A stretch of 33,146 nucleotides of DNA from an uncultured Porphyromonadaceae bacterium (GTDB lineage: Bacteria > Bacteroidota > Bacteroidia > Bacteroidales > Muribaculaceae). The notes beneath the pieces are model-generated. The model worked only from the letters and a program-made list of their open reading frames with translations, had not been told where the DNA came from and did no database searches. The stretch spans positions 1-33,146 of the forward strand of contig CANPMT010000038.1 of NCBI GenBank assembly GCA_947575235.1, read 5' to 3'. The position numbers and the translations under genes are program-made. Below, piece by piece: positions 1 to 9,538 of the stretch (positions within the stretch are counted from its first letter, which is position 1; every line of letters begins with the position of its first letter).

Positions 1-1304
1 TTTACAGACTTGCTACCCTGCTTCTTGATCACGAGCTGACCCTTGGCAGGCTGAGCGATCTCAACACCCTGGAGGTTGAAGTACTTCACAGGAGCGTTCT
101 CGTCAACTGCGATCTCACCTACAGCAGCATAAGGATCGAAATCAAGTTTGATAACTGTCTGACCCTCGATTACCATAGTGGGATCATTAGCTACCCACCA
201 AAATTGTCCAAGCATATTTGTGTCACCAAGACCGAACATGAGATTGAAGAAGTAGGCGGTGTTGGTATCTTTGTCAAAGTATGACATATCAAGCCAGTTC
301 ACATCCCATTCATCAGCAACATCCTGATAGTCATAACCCTCACGGGTAATACGGATACCTTCGAGGTTGTAAGGGAACATCTGGCTTGTGCTGCCATCCT
401 CCTCACCGAGATAACCACCTGAACCTACAAGAGGATAAATGTAGGCACAATCAGGATTGGCGATGTTGAAACGCAGATAACCATCTCCGGCATAACCGCC
501 CTGAACCTGGAACATCTCTGCATATTCAGAACTTCCATTAGATTCCGGATTCACAAGAAGGAATTCACCCTCATTAGTTTTCGATTTCATGACATCAACC
601 TTGTTGAGGGGCATGCCATCCTCCGGGGTGACACCGAATGCAGCACACATCCAGCCATCGAAATACTCTGCTGTTCCGGCTTTCTCCCATTCAGCAGCAT
701 CGTATTTCCAAGCCCTGATAGGAGTCAGAACAATCTCTGATACTCCGAAGAAATAGCCCTCGTTTATAGGATAGCTGAGAAGCTTGAGAGCCATTGTGAT
801 ATTTTCAGGAAATACGATGGTACCATCCTCAAGAATATCAGCTGTAACGGACTCAAGTGCACGCCCATTCTCAAAATCAATGGGAGTGAAGTAAACCATC
901 TCATTATAGGTGGTATGGAAATATGCCTCCTGCTGATTGATTCTCAATGTTGATTTCGCAACATCAACGATACCTGTAATCTCTACATCACTATAGGGGA
1001 AATTAGTGATGAAAACCTCGCCACTTGCTGCATCACCGATAGTGATGAATGGAGAGAATGCGATAGGGTCTCCCTGCAAATCATTATGGGAAGACGAACT
1101 GTATGCACCTGCGACATCGTTGAGACTTGAGATGCGCTGTCTCGCGCCTGCAGGGGTTGCAGACACGGTCTTAGCTGCAATGCCTGTGAATTCCTTCATT
1201 TCGGCATTCCTGATGCTGTTCTGCTGCTGCGGCACTGCATCAACTGCTCCTGCTGTGAGAGCAGTCATCATACCCAGAGCGACGAGTGAGTAAATTTTCT
1301 TCAT
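1..1304 (-). CDS. Secreted protein of unknown function with Bacteroidales C-terminal tail, partial
   Basis: Reading the minus strand from the ATG at 1304-1302 gives an open frame of 434 codons that reaches the left window edge without a stop. It starts MKKIYSLVALGMMTALTAG, a Sec signal peptide, so the mature protein begins near residue 20-24. The body is rich in Phe, Tyr and Asp/Glu and shows no protease, hydrolase or TonB motif that I recognise. The end reads KYFNLQGVEIAQPAKGQLVI and then a Lys/Ser-rich stretch. This matches the tail of the neighbouring C10 protease (YYNLQGLRISDPEPGQLVI, ending RKVIFK), so probably only a few residues are missing. Such tails are common on exported Bacteroidales proteins and may serve sorting or anchoring; that is inference. 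A promoter at 1372-1401 precedes it and a terminator separates it from the protease. Function unknown. Confidence 0.85.
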   Translation of the reverse strand, partial: MKKIYSLVALGMMTALTAGAVDAVPQQQNSIRNAEMKEFTGIAAKTVSATPAGARQRISSLNDVAGAYSSSSHNDLQGDPIAFSPFITIGDAASGEVFITNFPYSDVEITGIVDVAKSTLRINQQEAYFHTTYNEMVYFTPIDFENGRALESVTADILEDGTIVFPENITMALKLLSYPINEGYFFGVSEIVLTPIRAWKYDAAEWEKAGTAEYFDGWMCAAFGVTPEDGMPLNKVDVMKSKTNEGEFLLVNPESNGSSEYAEMFQVQGGYAGDGYLRFNIANPDCAYIYPLVGSGGYLGEEDGSTSQMFPYNLEGIRITREGYDYQDVADEWDVNWLDMSYFDKDTNTAYFFNLMFGLGDTNMLGQFWWVANDPTMVIEGQTVIKLDFDPYAAVGEIAVDENAPVKYFNLQGVEIAQPAKGQLVIKKQGSKSV

Positions 1305-1371
1305 TTTCAGTTGAATATTAGTTATGACTCAAAAATTCATTTCTCTTTTTGGTGTGTTAATATCACAAGTG

Positions 1372-1401
1372 CAAAATTAATACTTTATTTTTATCCGCAA
1401 A
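1372..1401 (-). promoter_or_regulatory. Bacteroidales-type promoter for the 1-1304 gene
   Basis: On the minus strand, TTTG (1401-1398) is followed after 18 bases by TAATTTTG (1379-1372). This matches the Bacteroidota -33 TTTG / -7 TAnnTTTG pattern. It lies about 70 bases upstream of the ATG at 1304. Confidence 0.6.
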
Positions 1402-1435
1402 AAAAATATCATCTTTTTTTTATTATTTAACAAAT

Positions 1436-1478
1436 AAAAATTCCGCGTACTGTCTTTTTGTTTAAGACATACGCGGAA
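1436..1478 (-). terminator. Intrinsic terminator of the C10 protease gene
   Basis: The arms 1441-1456 (TTCCGCGTACTGTCTT) and 1464-1478 (AAGACATACGCGGAA) form a long hairpin with one bulge. In the minus-strand transcript it is followed directly by a U-run (1440-1436). It sits 46 bases past the stop of the 1524-3959 gene. Confidence 0.85.
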
Positions 1479-1523
1479 TCTTTCATATCAGAATTGATGT
1501 AGACACCAATCTGTCATTCGAAC

Positions 1524-3959
1524 TTATTTGAAGATGACCTTTCTACTGTTGGATCCTCTGCGCTCAATAACCAACTGGCCCGGTTCCGGATCACTTATCC
1601 TCAGACCCTGAAGATTGTAATATTCCGATTCAATATCATCAGAATCTGACCACACATTATCCACTCCAGATGTCTGGGTCATGAATGGAAGTTGTGTGAG
1701 AGAACTATAGTTGACACCGTTGGCATATCTTATGACAAGGAAATATAGAGTCTCCTTATTGCAATCCTTGAAATCATATTTCAAGTCGATGGCAACAGTC
1801 TCGTTCCTCTCGAGCAACGGTTGGTCTTCGTAGAAGTTCTCTACAACAGGAATCAGGATATTAGACACATTGGGATCCGGCTTATAAATACTTGCTGTAA
1901 TTTTGCCATCGAAAAATCCTTTGTTAATCTTGTAACTTATTGATGCGTCTATCTCGTCATTGGGCAGCTGAGCCACATTCCTGAAAGTCTGACCGTTGAT
2001 CTCATATTCTATAGATCCGGTTGAGTTGTTGAATTTGGCTCCTGTCAACATTGGCGAACCTGAGGTTGGCATCGGCTTTACAAGAACTTTACCAAAATCA
2101 CCATACTCAACTCCTGTATTCGAATCGTATAATTTCAATGTCAATTCCTTCTCAGAAGTTAAAGAATATCCGTTCACAAGCGTGAATCTGGTAAGCCACT
2201 CATATTCAGCTTCCTCTCCACTTTCAAAAGTCATTACATTGGCTGATCCTGTGAGACATTCCTTATCTTCATCAAACAATCCTGCCGCCACGGCTCTCGT
2301 AAGTTCTATATCATTGGGATTCGTTATAAGTCCCTTAATCCTTACATACTTACCGGCATATAACGTACTGAGCAACTCAACGTCTCGGATAGTGACTGAT
2401 GGTATCGCCACATTCTCAAGAGAATACAATCCATCTTTAACATTCACGTCAACACAGTTCGGATAGCTCCATGTCACCTGAATAGGTTGCCAGGGGGCAT
2501 CTGCCACGTTGCTATCCTGAGTCATGATTGTCACCCTATACGCGCCATCCTCAAGGTCTGGAAGAATCACATTGAACTTAATATGACTTCCCAAAAGATA
2601 AGTACCTGCGTTAACGCTTACTGTTGAGGCATCTCCGAGTTTGGCCGTAACAATTCTGGACTCTCCTCCCGAAAGGGGTTCAATCTTGGCACCGATATTT
2701 ACCGATACGTTGTCGCAGCCGACATTTCCCCAGCCCGAGACCTCCGCACCTGCCGAGGTGATTGTGACTGTGTTTCCGGATATGCTTCCTTTGGCATAGC
2801 CGTATAGGAACAGATTGCCGTAATAGGTCACAGGAGGCTCACCTGTCGGTGGTTGCATTCCGAAGATTGCATCCTGGTTGTAATTGAATCCACCTTCATA
2901 TCCTCCGATTCCTATCCCTGCGGGAGAAAGCGCATCAAGCGTGAAATAACCGTCGCTCGATCCACCCCATCCCCAGTTGAAATGGAAATAACCGTTACCG
3001 TCATATCCATCACACACAAACGAGTGGCCACCGTCGGGAGCCTGTCCGTTCATGACCATCGGCCCCACATTTTTAAGATTATCGTAAACCATCTCAGTCC
3101 ATACACTCGTGCTGTAGATATCTCTGTACTCACAACGTGCGTTCTGGTCGTATTTGAAATATGTTTTGGCGGCATAAGCCACTAATGAGCCCTGTGTACC
3201 GGATGCAGTCGTGTTATAGTTCATTCTGACGCTGTATCCGCATGCCTTCATGAGATAGGCCACAGCCTGAGACTCTGTCTCTGTATATCCACCTCTCGAA
3301 TATACATCAAGCATATTATCCCAGTCAAATTCCTGACGGCTGAAGAGAAGTGACAACTTCCTGCCAAGAGAGGAGGGGGTATATTGAATTGAACCCTCCC
3401 CTACTTCGGGATATTTGAAATAATTCATTATCTGGGCCATGGCTGTAGCCACACATCCTGTGTAAGTGGCCTGTCCATTCTTCAAAGGGCACTGGTCATT
3501 GAAAGGGGCATCCTGATTCCATTTTGAAGTCACCATCGGAGCAATCGGTTCCCATTCAGCCAAGAATTCGGGAACTTTGGCCGTGTTCTCTATATTTTTG
3601 CTGCGGGCATATTCAATCTGCCGTCCATACTGACTTATCCACCAGAGCATATTGTCAGGAATAGTATTGCTGTCGAATGACCCTTCGTCGCTATATCCTA
3701 AAAGGGGATACGCCTGATCATCGGCAGACAAAAGGATAAATCCCTTTTCATCCGCATTGCTGAACAGATATGTCGAAGCTTCACCTGATGTTGTATAACC
3801 GGTGTGTACAAGCCTTGGAGAAGCGGAAACTGATTTCCCACCCGACAGTTTATGACCTCTGCCCAAACGCGCCAACGCCTCTTCTGGAGTCAGAGGATTA
3901 GCCATCAACGACAGCGTCGACAACGCAATGATTCCTATAACAAAATTTCTTCTTTTCAT
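1524..3959 (-). CDS. Secreted C10 (streptopain-like) cysteine protease
   Basis: This 811-aa protein opens with a signal peptide (MKRRNFVIGIIALSTLSLMA). An N-terminal prodomain of the streptopain type follows at about residues 21-120, including GFILLSADDQAYPLLGYSDEG. The catalytic domain spans about 140-350. It carries the oxyanion Gln149 in KWNQDAPFN, nucleophile Cys169 in YTGCVATAMAQI, His312 in GGHSFVCDGYD, and the Trp-rich HFNWGWGGSSDGYF segment. The roughly 430 residues after it look like beta-sandwich modules and end in the tail YYNLQGLRISDPEPGQLVI...RKVIFK, shared with the protein at 1-1304. C10 peptidases are made as zymogens and cleave host or microbial proteins outside the cell. The gene has its own promoter and terminator but lies downstream of the SusC/SusD operon on the same strand. 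That fits a role in releasing peptides for uptake, which is inference. Confidence 0.93.
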   Translation of the reverse strand: MKRRNFVIGIIALSTLSLMANPLTPEEALARLGRGHKLSGGKSVSASPRLVHTGYTTSGEASTYLFSNADEKGFILLSADDQAYPLLGYSDEGSFDSNTIPDNMLWWISQYGRQIEYARSKNIENTAKVPEFLAEWEPIAPMVTSKWNQDAPFNDQCPLKNGQATYTGCVATAMAQIMNYFKYPEVGEGSIQYTPSSLGRKLSLLFSRQEFDWDNMLDVYSRGGYTETESQAVAYLMKACGYSVRMNYNTTASGTQGSLVAYAAKTYFKYDQNARCEYRDIYSTSVWTEMVYDNLKNVGPMVMNGQAPDGGHSFVCDGYDGNGYFHFNWGWGGSSDGYFTLDALSPAGIGIGGYEGGFNYNQDAIFGMQPPTGEPPVTYYGNLFLYGYAKGSISGNTVTITSAGAEVSGWGNVGCDNVSVNIGAKIEPLSGGESRIVTAKLGDASTVSVNAGTYLLGSHIKFNVILPDLEDGAYRVTIMTQDSNVADAPWQPIQVTWSYPNCVDVNVKDGLYSLENVAIPSVTIRDVELLSTLYAGKYVRIKGLITNPNDIELTRAVAAGLFDEDKECLTGSANVMTFESGEEAEYEWLTRFTLVNGYSLTSEKELTLKLYDSNTGVEYGDFGKVLVKPMPTSGSPMLTGAKFNNSTGSIEYEINGQTFRNVAQLPNDEIDASISYKINKGFFDGKITASIYKPDPNVSNILIPVVENFYEDQPLLERNETVAIDLKYDFKDCNKETLYFLVIRYANGVNYSSLTQLPFMTQTSGVDNVWSDSDDIESEYYNLQGLRISDPEPGQLVIERRGSNSRKVIFK

Positions 3960-3996
3960 CGTTTATTTTGATTTAGGCGATTTGATTAATAAGTTG

Positions 3997-4027
3997 CAAA
4001 ATAAACTAATTAATGGAAACACTCAAA
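3997..4027 (-). promoter_or_regulatory. Probable promoter of the C10 protease gene
   Basis: On the minus strand TTTG (4027-4024) is followed by a 19-base spacer and TTATTTTG (4004-3997), one mismatch from TAnnTTTG. It is about 38 bases upstream of the start codon at 3959. Confidence 0.5.
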
Positions 4028-4135
4028 ATATTCTTCGGTAAAAGTTTATTCTGATATTAATAAAATTTGTTAATTAGTTTTTATCTATATAATTTAAGAG
4101 TCTTCACATTCAACCCTGAAGAAGTGTTGGTTTAT

Positions 4136-4166
4136 AAAAAATGCGTACGGAAAGACCCGTACGCAT
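4136..4166 (-). terminator. Intrinsic terminator of the SusC/SusD operon
   Basis: A perfect 10-bp stem, ATGCGTACGG (4141-4150) with CCGTACGCAT (4157-4166), has a 6-base loop. In the minus-strand transcript a run of U follows it. It lies 41 bases past the susD-like stop codon. Confidence 0.88.
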
Positions 4167-4206
4167 TCCTTTTACTGTATTTATAATACTTCCACTATCT
4201 TCCGGT

Positions 4207-5997
4207 TCACTCTGTGGTATAATAACCAAGCTGATTGCGGTCGATTGCAGAGTTGTAATCCGACTCTGAAGAGGGCACCACCATACGCCATCCGAAATTG
4301 GCAGTAACCGGCACTTCCTCAGCCACGTCTGTCACCCAGTTTCCTGATGTAACATCGCCAGCAACCCATTTCACTCGGTTCAACGGAAGTTTCCAACGCT
4401 TGAAGTCGGTGAAACTGTGACCTTCGCCCCAGAGTTCTATTCTTCTGCAAAGACGTATCTCCTCAAGAAGATCCTCGCCTGTGCTGTTGAATGCATATCC
4501 TGGGATACGTTTGTCATTCACTTCTTTCAGGCACTTCAAGGCTGTCGGCTTATCGTTGTTATGATAAGCTGCCTCAGCCTCATTCAGGCACATTTCTGTC
4601 GACCTCATGTAGTTGTATACACCTGCTCCATAAGGTCCGTACGAGAAGAACTTGAACTGTGCGCCGAAAGGCATCACAGTCGGTACGCCGTAGACACCTC
4701 TGGCAACAGTAATCTTTCCACTGCTGGCTACTGAATAATATGCATAGAAATTCACATTATTGATGTCTGCGATATTACCTTTGAATGTTTCGTTGACGTA
4801 ATTGTAGGCATATCGTACGGCAAAGTTAGCCAGACCCCATGCACCGTTTACAGCCTCCTTGTTAGATGTCGGTCCTCCGGCCACATCATTGTAAGTAGAA
4901 CTGTTTACGAGGGCCGGATTCCAGAAGGCATCCTCCTTGACCTTGGCGGGATTCACCTGGGTTGAGGTACCAACCACCTTGTCAGGTGTGAAGTAGAGCT
5001 GACGGCGAATATCTTTTTCGTCAAGCTGGCGGTAGAGAGTCATGTCAATGGCATTTCCTCCTAACTTCCAGGTGTTAACATACTGTCCGTTGGCAGCGAA
5101 ATGCGAACCCCATGACCAATAATAGATGTCAGACTCCTCGGTTCCTGATTCCCACATGAAATCATCATTGTCCATATAGAAACCTGCCATATAGGTATTG
5201 TTATCCATTATGGTATATCCCTGACGCGCGTCGTGAGCCATGCTCTGGGCTGTGCCCCAGTCATGTACAAGCATCGCAAGACGAGAATAAACACCATAGG
5301 CTACCGCTATATCAGGCTGCCATTTATATGTACGCTCCTGGCCACACGACTGATAGAGACCTATGGCAGTATCGAGGTCACTCTTTATCTGTGCTACAAC
5401 TTCATTCATTGTTGCAAGAGGACATGGATCGGTACCCGCCTTGGTACGAAGCACGATACAGTACGTCTCACCATTATTGCTGTCTTCCCAACGGGGACCG
5501 AAATATGCCAGCAATTTCTGGTAGGCATGAGCCCGGAATGTTAGAGCCTGAGCCTTAATCATATCGCGCAGTGCCTCATCACCTGAAGCATTGTCAATAC
5601 CATCGAGAATTACGTTGGCACGGTTCACCAGATTGTAATAGTACATCCAGATAAGATCGCCTATGCCGTTACGGTAGTCGCTCCATTCGAAATTCATGAA
5701 AGCGGTACCCCACTGTGCACAACCGAGACCACTGATTACATCCTGGCCGAAAGCATCATTATACAGAGTGTTCACATAACCCTCTCCGTTGAACTGGTTC
5801 AGGTTGGTTGCCTGATACTGACACTGCATTGCTGTACAGATACCGTTCAGGGCAAGTTGCGCTGCCTCAACCGTCTCAACCGCCTGTTCGGCACTGATAT
5901 CGGTGATTGGCTTCAGATCCAGATAATCGCTGCTGCAGGCGCTGAGGAGAGAGAGCCCTGCCAATGCGGTCAATCCTTTTAATATATTTCTTTTCAT
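4207..5997 (-). CDS. SusD/RagB-family nutrient-binding outer-membrane lipoprotein
   Basis: This 596-aa lipoprotein has the signal sequence MKRNILKGLTALAGLSLLSAC, with lipobox LSAC and acylated Cys21. The SusD-typical start SDYLDLKPITDISAEQAV follows. The middle contains the helical TPR-like half (NLVNRANVILDGI, KAQALTFRAHAYQKLLAYFG). The C-terminal part has the usual RSTEMCLNEAEAAYHNND and EIRLCRRIELWGEGHSFTDFKRW signatures. SusD-family proteins sit on the cell surface as a lid over their SusC partner and bind the ligand. The SusC gene lies 27 bases upstream, so the two are cotranscribed. The ligand cannot be read from the sequence. No glycoside hydrolase is present nearby, while a C10 protease is, which favours a peptide-related substrate of the RagAB sort; this is inference. 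Confidence 0.96.
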   Translation of the reverse strand: MKRNILKGLTALAGLSLLSACSSDYLDLKPITDISAEQAVETVEAAQLALNGICTAMQCQYQATNLNQFNGEGYVNTLYNDAFGQDVISGLGCAQWGTAFMNFEWSDYRNGIGDLIWMYYYNLVNRANVILDGIDNASGDEALRDMIKAQALTFRAHAYQKLLAYFGPRWEDSNNGETYCIVLRTKAGTDPCPLATMNEVVAQIKSDLDTAIGLYQSCGQERTYKWQPDIAVAYGVYSRLAMLVHDWGTAQSMAHDARQGYTIMDNNTYMAGFYMDNDDFMWESGTEESDIYYWSWGSHFAANGQYVNTWKLGGNAIDMTLYRQLDEKDIRRQLYFTPDKVVGTSTQVNPAKVKEDAFWNPALVNSSTYNDVAGGPTSNKEAVNGAWGLANFAVRYAYNYVNETFKGNIADINNVNFYAYYSVASSGKITVARGVYGVPTVMPFGAQFKFFSYGPYGAGVYNYMRSTEMCLNEAEAAYHNNDKPTALKCLKEVNDKRIPGYAFNSTGEDLLEEIRLCRRIELWGEGHSFTDFKRWKLPLNRVKWVAGDVTSGNWVTDVAEEVPVTANFGWRMVVPSSESDYNSAIDRNQLGYYTTE

Positions 5998-6024
5998 TTA
6001 TCGTCTTTTTTACACGTTGAGAGA

Positions 6025-9000
6025 TTAGAACTTAGCGGTAAGCTGGAATGAGAATACCCTTGAAGGCACATAATATGCACCCTGGCCACCGCTATAGCTG
6101 TACTGCGGATTAAGACCCTTCTGCTTGGTTATCAGGAAGAGATTATCAACCGAGAAACCCAAGTTCAGGTTCTGAAGCTGCATGGGAGTCACCCATTTCT
6201 TGGGGAAATCATACGATACGTTGATGTTCTTCATGCTGAGATAGCTGCTGTTTACGAGGAAACGGCTTGAAGTTACATCATTGTACTGAGAAAGCTGCGC
6301 ATCAAGAACAGGGACTCCGTTAGGATCAACCTGTGAAGGCTGAAGAGTAATTACTGTGCCATCACGATAAACTGTCTCGCCGGCGCTGTTTGTACCTGCA
6401 GGAATCTTGACAGTCTCTACCTGAGGAGCTCCAACACCTTCCGGAACGCCTGTCCATGCCTTAAGGGCATCCTTGTGTATGGCCTGTGCGCCTGAAGTGC
6501 TGCTTATCGACATGAGCTGCGCATAGTTGGAGTTGTATGTCTTGCCACCGATACTGTATGTGAACAGAAGGCCGAGGTTTATGCCTTTCCATGAAAGATT
6601 GGTTCCGAATGAGCCATAAACGGTGGGCAATGCTGAACCCATGATTTTGCGCTTGGCATAAGTCACACGATCGGTATAGGGTTTGCCGTCAATCTCAAAG
6701 TAATGACCGGATGTCTTTGCTGCCATGAGGGTGTTATCCCAGTCTTCCTGGTCATATACAAGTTCTCCTGCCTCATTGTAACTGTAGTAGTCGGGAGAGT
6801 TGGGTTCCATAGAATAGAGAGAGTTACCTGTTGTAAGGTCAACACCTGCCCATTCATATGTATACTTCTCGTAGACTGATTTACCCTGGAAAAGAGCCTG
6901 TCCGGGGATATCCTGTCCCTTGGGAAGCTTGATAACCTTGTTCTTGATAAATGAAGCATCCGCAGTGAAGTTCCACTTCAAGTTATTGTTGCGGATAATA
7001 TCCACACCGACCTGGATTTCCCAACCACGGTTTGCCATTGTACCTATATTCTGAAGAATCGAGGGGTTGGCGCCAAGAGTACCAAATCCGACAGTACCAC
7101 CTGAAAGGGGCTGGGTGACATTATAGAGAAGGTCAGAGTTACGCTTGTCAAAATATCCTACGCTGAAAGTGAGACGGTCATTGAAGAGAGAACCTTCCAG
7201 AGCAAGGTCAAGTGTCTTGGTTGCCTCCCACTTGATATTCGGGTTGCCGAGTGTGTAGGGGAGAAGATTTCCGACATTTGAATAGTTATGCTGGATGAAG
7301 ATGCTGTATCCTGCATATGCACCTGCAGCCGCATCATTACCTACTGAGCCGTATGCAGCGCGGAGTTTCAGATAATTCATCCAATTGACGTTCTGCATGA
7401 ATTTCTCACGTGTGATTATCCAGCTTGCGCCGACACTCCAGAATGTACCCCAATGATTGTCGCCTATAAATTTTGAAGAACCGTCACGGCGAACCGAGAA
7501 TTCTCCAAAATACTTCTGATCGTAGTTGTAGCGTACACGTCCCAGATAAGACTCAGTACGGAACTCTGCCGCGCTCTCCTGACTTGCGTCATTGTTCTCG
7601 AAATTGCTGAGACCTGTGCTGAAATCAAGAAGCTGACCGGATTTGCGGAGGAAATACTGCTCCATAGAGTATTGGTAATTCTCATGGTCAAGAAGCACAT
7701 CCACATGGTGCATTCCGAAATCATGATTCCATGTCAGAGTCTGCATGAATGTATGCGAGTAAACATTGGTGGCAATGAAATCAATGCCGCCTGTGCCCTT
7801 CTGTGCGCCAATGAGTTTGTTCAAGTACTCAGTTCCGGTTTCCTTTGTGCGGTAGATTGAACCTTTAACTGTAAGCTCAAAGCCGTAGGGAATTACAGCT
7901 GTACCGTACAATGTACCGTTAACTGTCATAGCCTTGTAGTCGTTCTTGTTAAGACGAGTCAGCCATGCAATATTGTTATCCTTGGCAAGACCGTCTGTAT
8001 ACCATACGGGAGAGCCGTTCTCATATATAACATTACCCTCTGCATCATGTGCATAGTAAGGGAGAATCGGAGCATAGAACATGGTCAGGAACGGGTTGCT
8101 GGTCGAGTTAAGCTCATCGGGATCGGCATCGCCTTGCTCTGATTCCTGATATGATGCACTGATGTTTGTGCCGAGTCGCAGATACTTGACAGGTTCGAAG
8201 TTTGCCTGAACACGACCGTTGAAACGCTCGAAGTCAGTTGCGAGCATATAGCCGTTCTCCTTGAGATAGCCGGCTGATGCAAATACGTTAAACTTGTCGG
8301 TAGCGCCTGTCATGTTTACGTTATATTCCTGACGGTAACCGCTGCGTGACACTGCATCCCACCAGTCGAGGTCATTATAACCGGGCAAAACGTTGGCAAC
8401 AAGTTTTCCCTCCGGTGAGAACACCTCATTGGACTGTTTATCGAAAATATTGGTGCCGAGCGCCCAAGCAGTAAGGAAGTTCGGGCCACTCTGTTCCAGA
8501 GATGTCTGAAGGTCGGGATATGAACCACTGGTGACACGGCCACGGGCATATGCGAGAAGCGATGTCTCCATCCAGTCGTTAACACCGAGAGTATCATAGA
8601 AAGGAAGACCGCGGTTATACATACCCTGACGAACCTGAAGGGTCACCTCAACCTTACCGTTACCTTTGGCTTTTTTAGTAGTGATGAGAATAACACCGTT
8701 TGCTCCACGGTTACCGTAAAGGGCACATGATGCAGCATCCTTAAGTACAGTCATCGACTCCACATCTGCGGGGTTAAGGTCGGCTATACCGCCATCATAT
8801 ACAATACCGTCAACCACATAAAGGGGAGACATTGCATTCGAATTAAACGAGTTGAAACCGCGGATACGGATAGAGGGAGATGAACCCGGCTGACCTGTTG
8901 AGTTGTTAACCTGTACACCGGGGGCATTACCTTCAAGAGCCGAGGTCACAGAGGTGACGGGGCGATCCTCTATCTCCTTGGCACCTACTACAGCTACTGA

Positions 9001-9354
9001 TCCGGTAAGAGATTCCTTCGTACTCGTACCGTAAGCAACCACCACAACGTCATCAAGCGATGCTGCCGAGGAAACCAGCTTCACTACGATACCATCCTTA
9101 AGGTCGACTGTCTGGGATTCGTAGCCCACGTAGGACACCTTGGCTTTCTTCACACTTGAGGGAACTGACAGGGTGAAGTTGCCTTCAATGTCGGCAGCTG
9201 TACCCTGACCTCCACCAATGGGCATCACGGTGGCTCCGATCAGCGGCTCACCATTGGCCGCGTCGAGAACTGTGCCGTGGTAAGTACGCGTCTGCGCCTG
9301 CAGATTCCACGTACATGCCATCAGTGTCATCAAGATTAAAAACAGTTTTCTCAT
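6025..9354 (-). CDS. SusC/RagA-family TonB-linked outer-membrane transporter
   Basis: This 1109-aa protein has a signal peptide (MRKLFLILMTLMACTWNLQAQ). A carboxypeptidase-regulatory-like beta-sandwich follows at about residues 22-95 (GTVLDAANGEPLIGATV...SYVGYESQTVDL). Next come the TonB-box region VVVVAYGTSTKESLTGSV and a plug domain at about 115-230, which contains LYVVDGIVYDGG and VLKDAASCALYGNRGANGVI, the hallmark SusC motif. The rest is a 22-strand-type barrel ending in the aromatic C-terminus SFQLTAKF. It forms the energised import channel with the SusD protein encoded 27 bases downstream. Length and order are normal for the family. A consensus promoter lies about 155 bases upstream, leaving a long 5' leader. 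No anti-sigma or sigma gene or hybrid two-component regulator appears next to it in the window. Confidence 0.97.
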   Translation of the reverse strand: MRKLFLILMTLMACTWNLQAQTRTYHGTVLDAANGEPLIGATVMPIGGGQGTAADIEGNFTLSVPSSVKKAKVSYVGYESQTVDLKDGIVVKLVSSAASLDDVVVVAYGTSTKESLTGSVAVVGAKEIEDRPVTSVTSALEGNAPGVQVNNSTGQPGSSPSIRIRGFNSFNSNAMSPLYVVDGIVYDGGIADLNPADVESMTVLKDAASCALYGNRGANGVILITTKKAKGNGKVEVTLQVRQGMYNRGLPFYDTLGVNDWMETSLLAYARGRVTSGSYPDLQTSLEQSGPNFLTAWALGTNIFDKQSNEVFSPEGKLVANVLPGYNDLDWWDAVSRSGYRQEYNVNMTGATDKFNVFASAGYLKENGYMLATDFERFNGRVQANFEPVKYLRLGTNISASYQESEQGDADPDELNSTSNPFLTMFYAPILPYYAHDAEGNVIYENGSPVWYTDGLAKDNNIAWLTRLNKNDYKAMTVNGTLYGTAVIPYGFELTVKGSIYRTKETGTEYLNKLIGAQKGTGGIDFIATNVYSHTFMQTLTWNHDFGMHHVDVLLDHENYQYSMEQYFLRKSGQLLDFSTGLSNFENNDASQESAAEFRTESYLGRVRYNYDQKYFGEFSVRRDGSSKFIGDNHWGTFWSVGASWIITREKFMQNVNWMNYLKLRAAYGSVGNDAAAGAYAGYSIFIQHNYSNVGNLLPYTLGNPNIKWEATKTLDLALEGSLFNDRLTFSVGYFDKRNSDLLYNVTQPLSGGTVGFGTLGANPSILQNIGTMANRGWEIQVGVDIIRNNNLKWNFTADASFIKNKVIKLPKGQDIPGQALFQGKSVYEKYTYEWAGVDLTTGNSLYSMEPNSPDYYSYNEAGELVYDQEDWDNTLMAAKTSGHYFEIDGKPYTDRVTYAKRKIMGSALPTVYGSFGTNLSWKGINLGLLFTYSIGGKTYNSNYAQLMSISSTSGAQAIHKDALKAWTGVPEGVGAPQVETVKIPAGTNSAGETVYRDGTVITLQPSQVDPNGVPVLDAQLSQYNDVTSSRFLVNSSYLSMKNINVSYDFPKKWVTPMQLQNLNLGFSVDNLFLITKQKGLNPQYSYSGGQGAYYVPSRVFSFQLTAKF

Positions 9355-9507
9355 ACTTTTTAATTTGATTTAGACAAAAGTTATTATTGTTTTCTCTTTA
9401 TCTTTGGTTGTCTCTATCTCGTGCCTGGCGCTTAGCCTTTTACAGTTCATTGCCCGCACTCGTAGGTTTGGTTGTTGTCGGTACAAACTTCTGTTTGATT
9501 CTATCTG

Positions 9508-9538
9508 CAAATTTAGTAGATTTTAAGTCCTATACAAA
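9508..9538 (-). promoter_or_regulatory. Consensus Bacteroidales promoter of the SusC/SusD operon
   Basis: On the minus strand TTTG (9538-9535), a 19-base spacer and TAAATTTG (9515-9508) give an exact match to TTTG-N19-TAnnTTTG. Transcription from it would leave a 5' leader of about 145 bases before the SusC start at 9354, long enough to carry post-transcriptional control. Confidence 0.72.
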
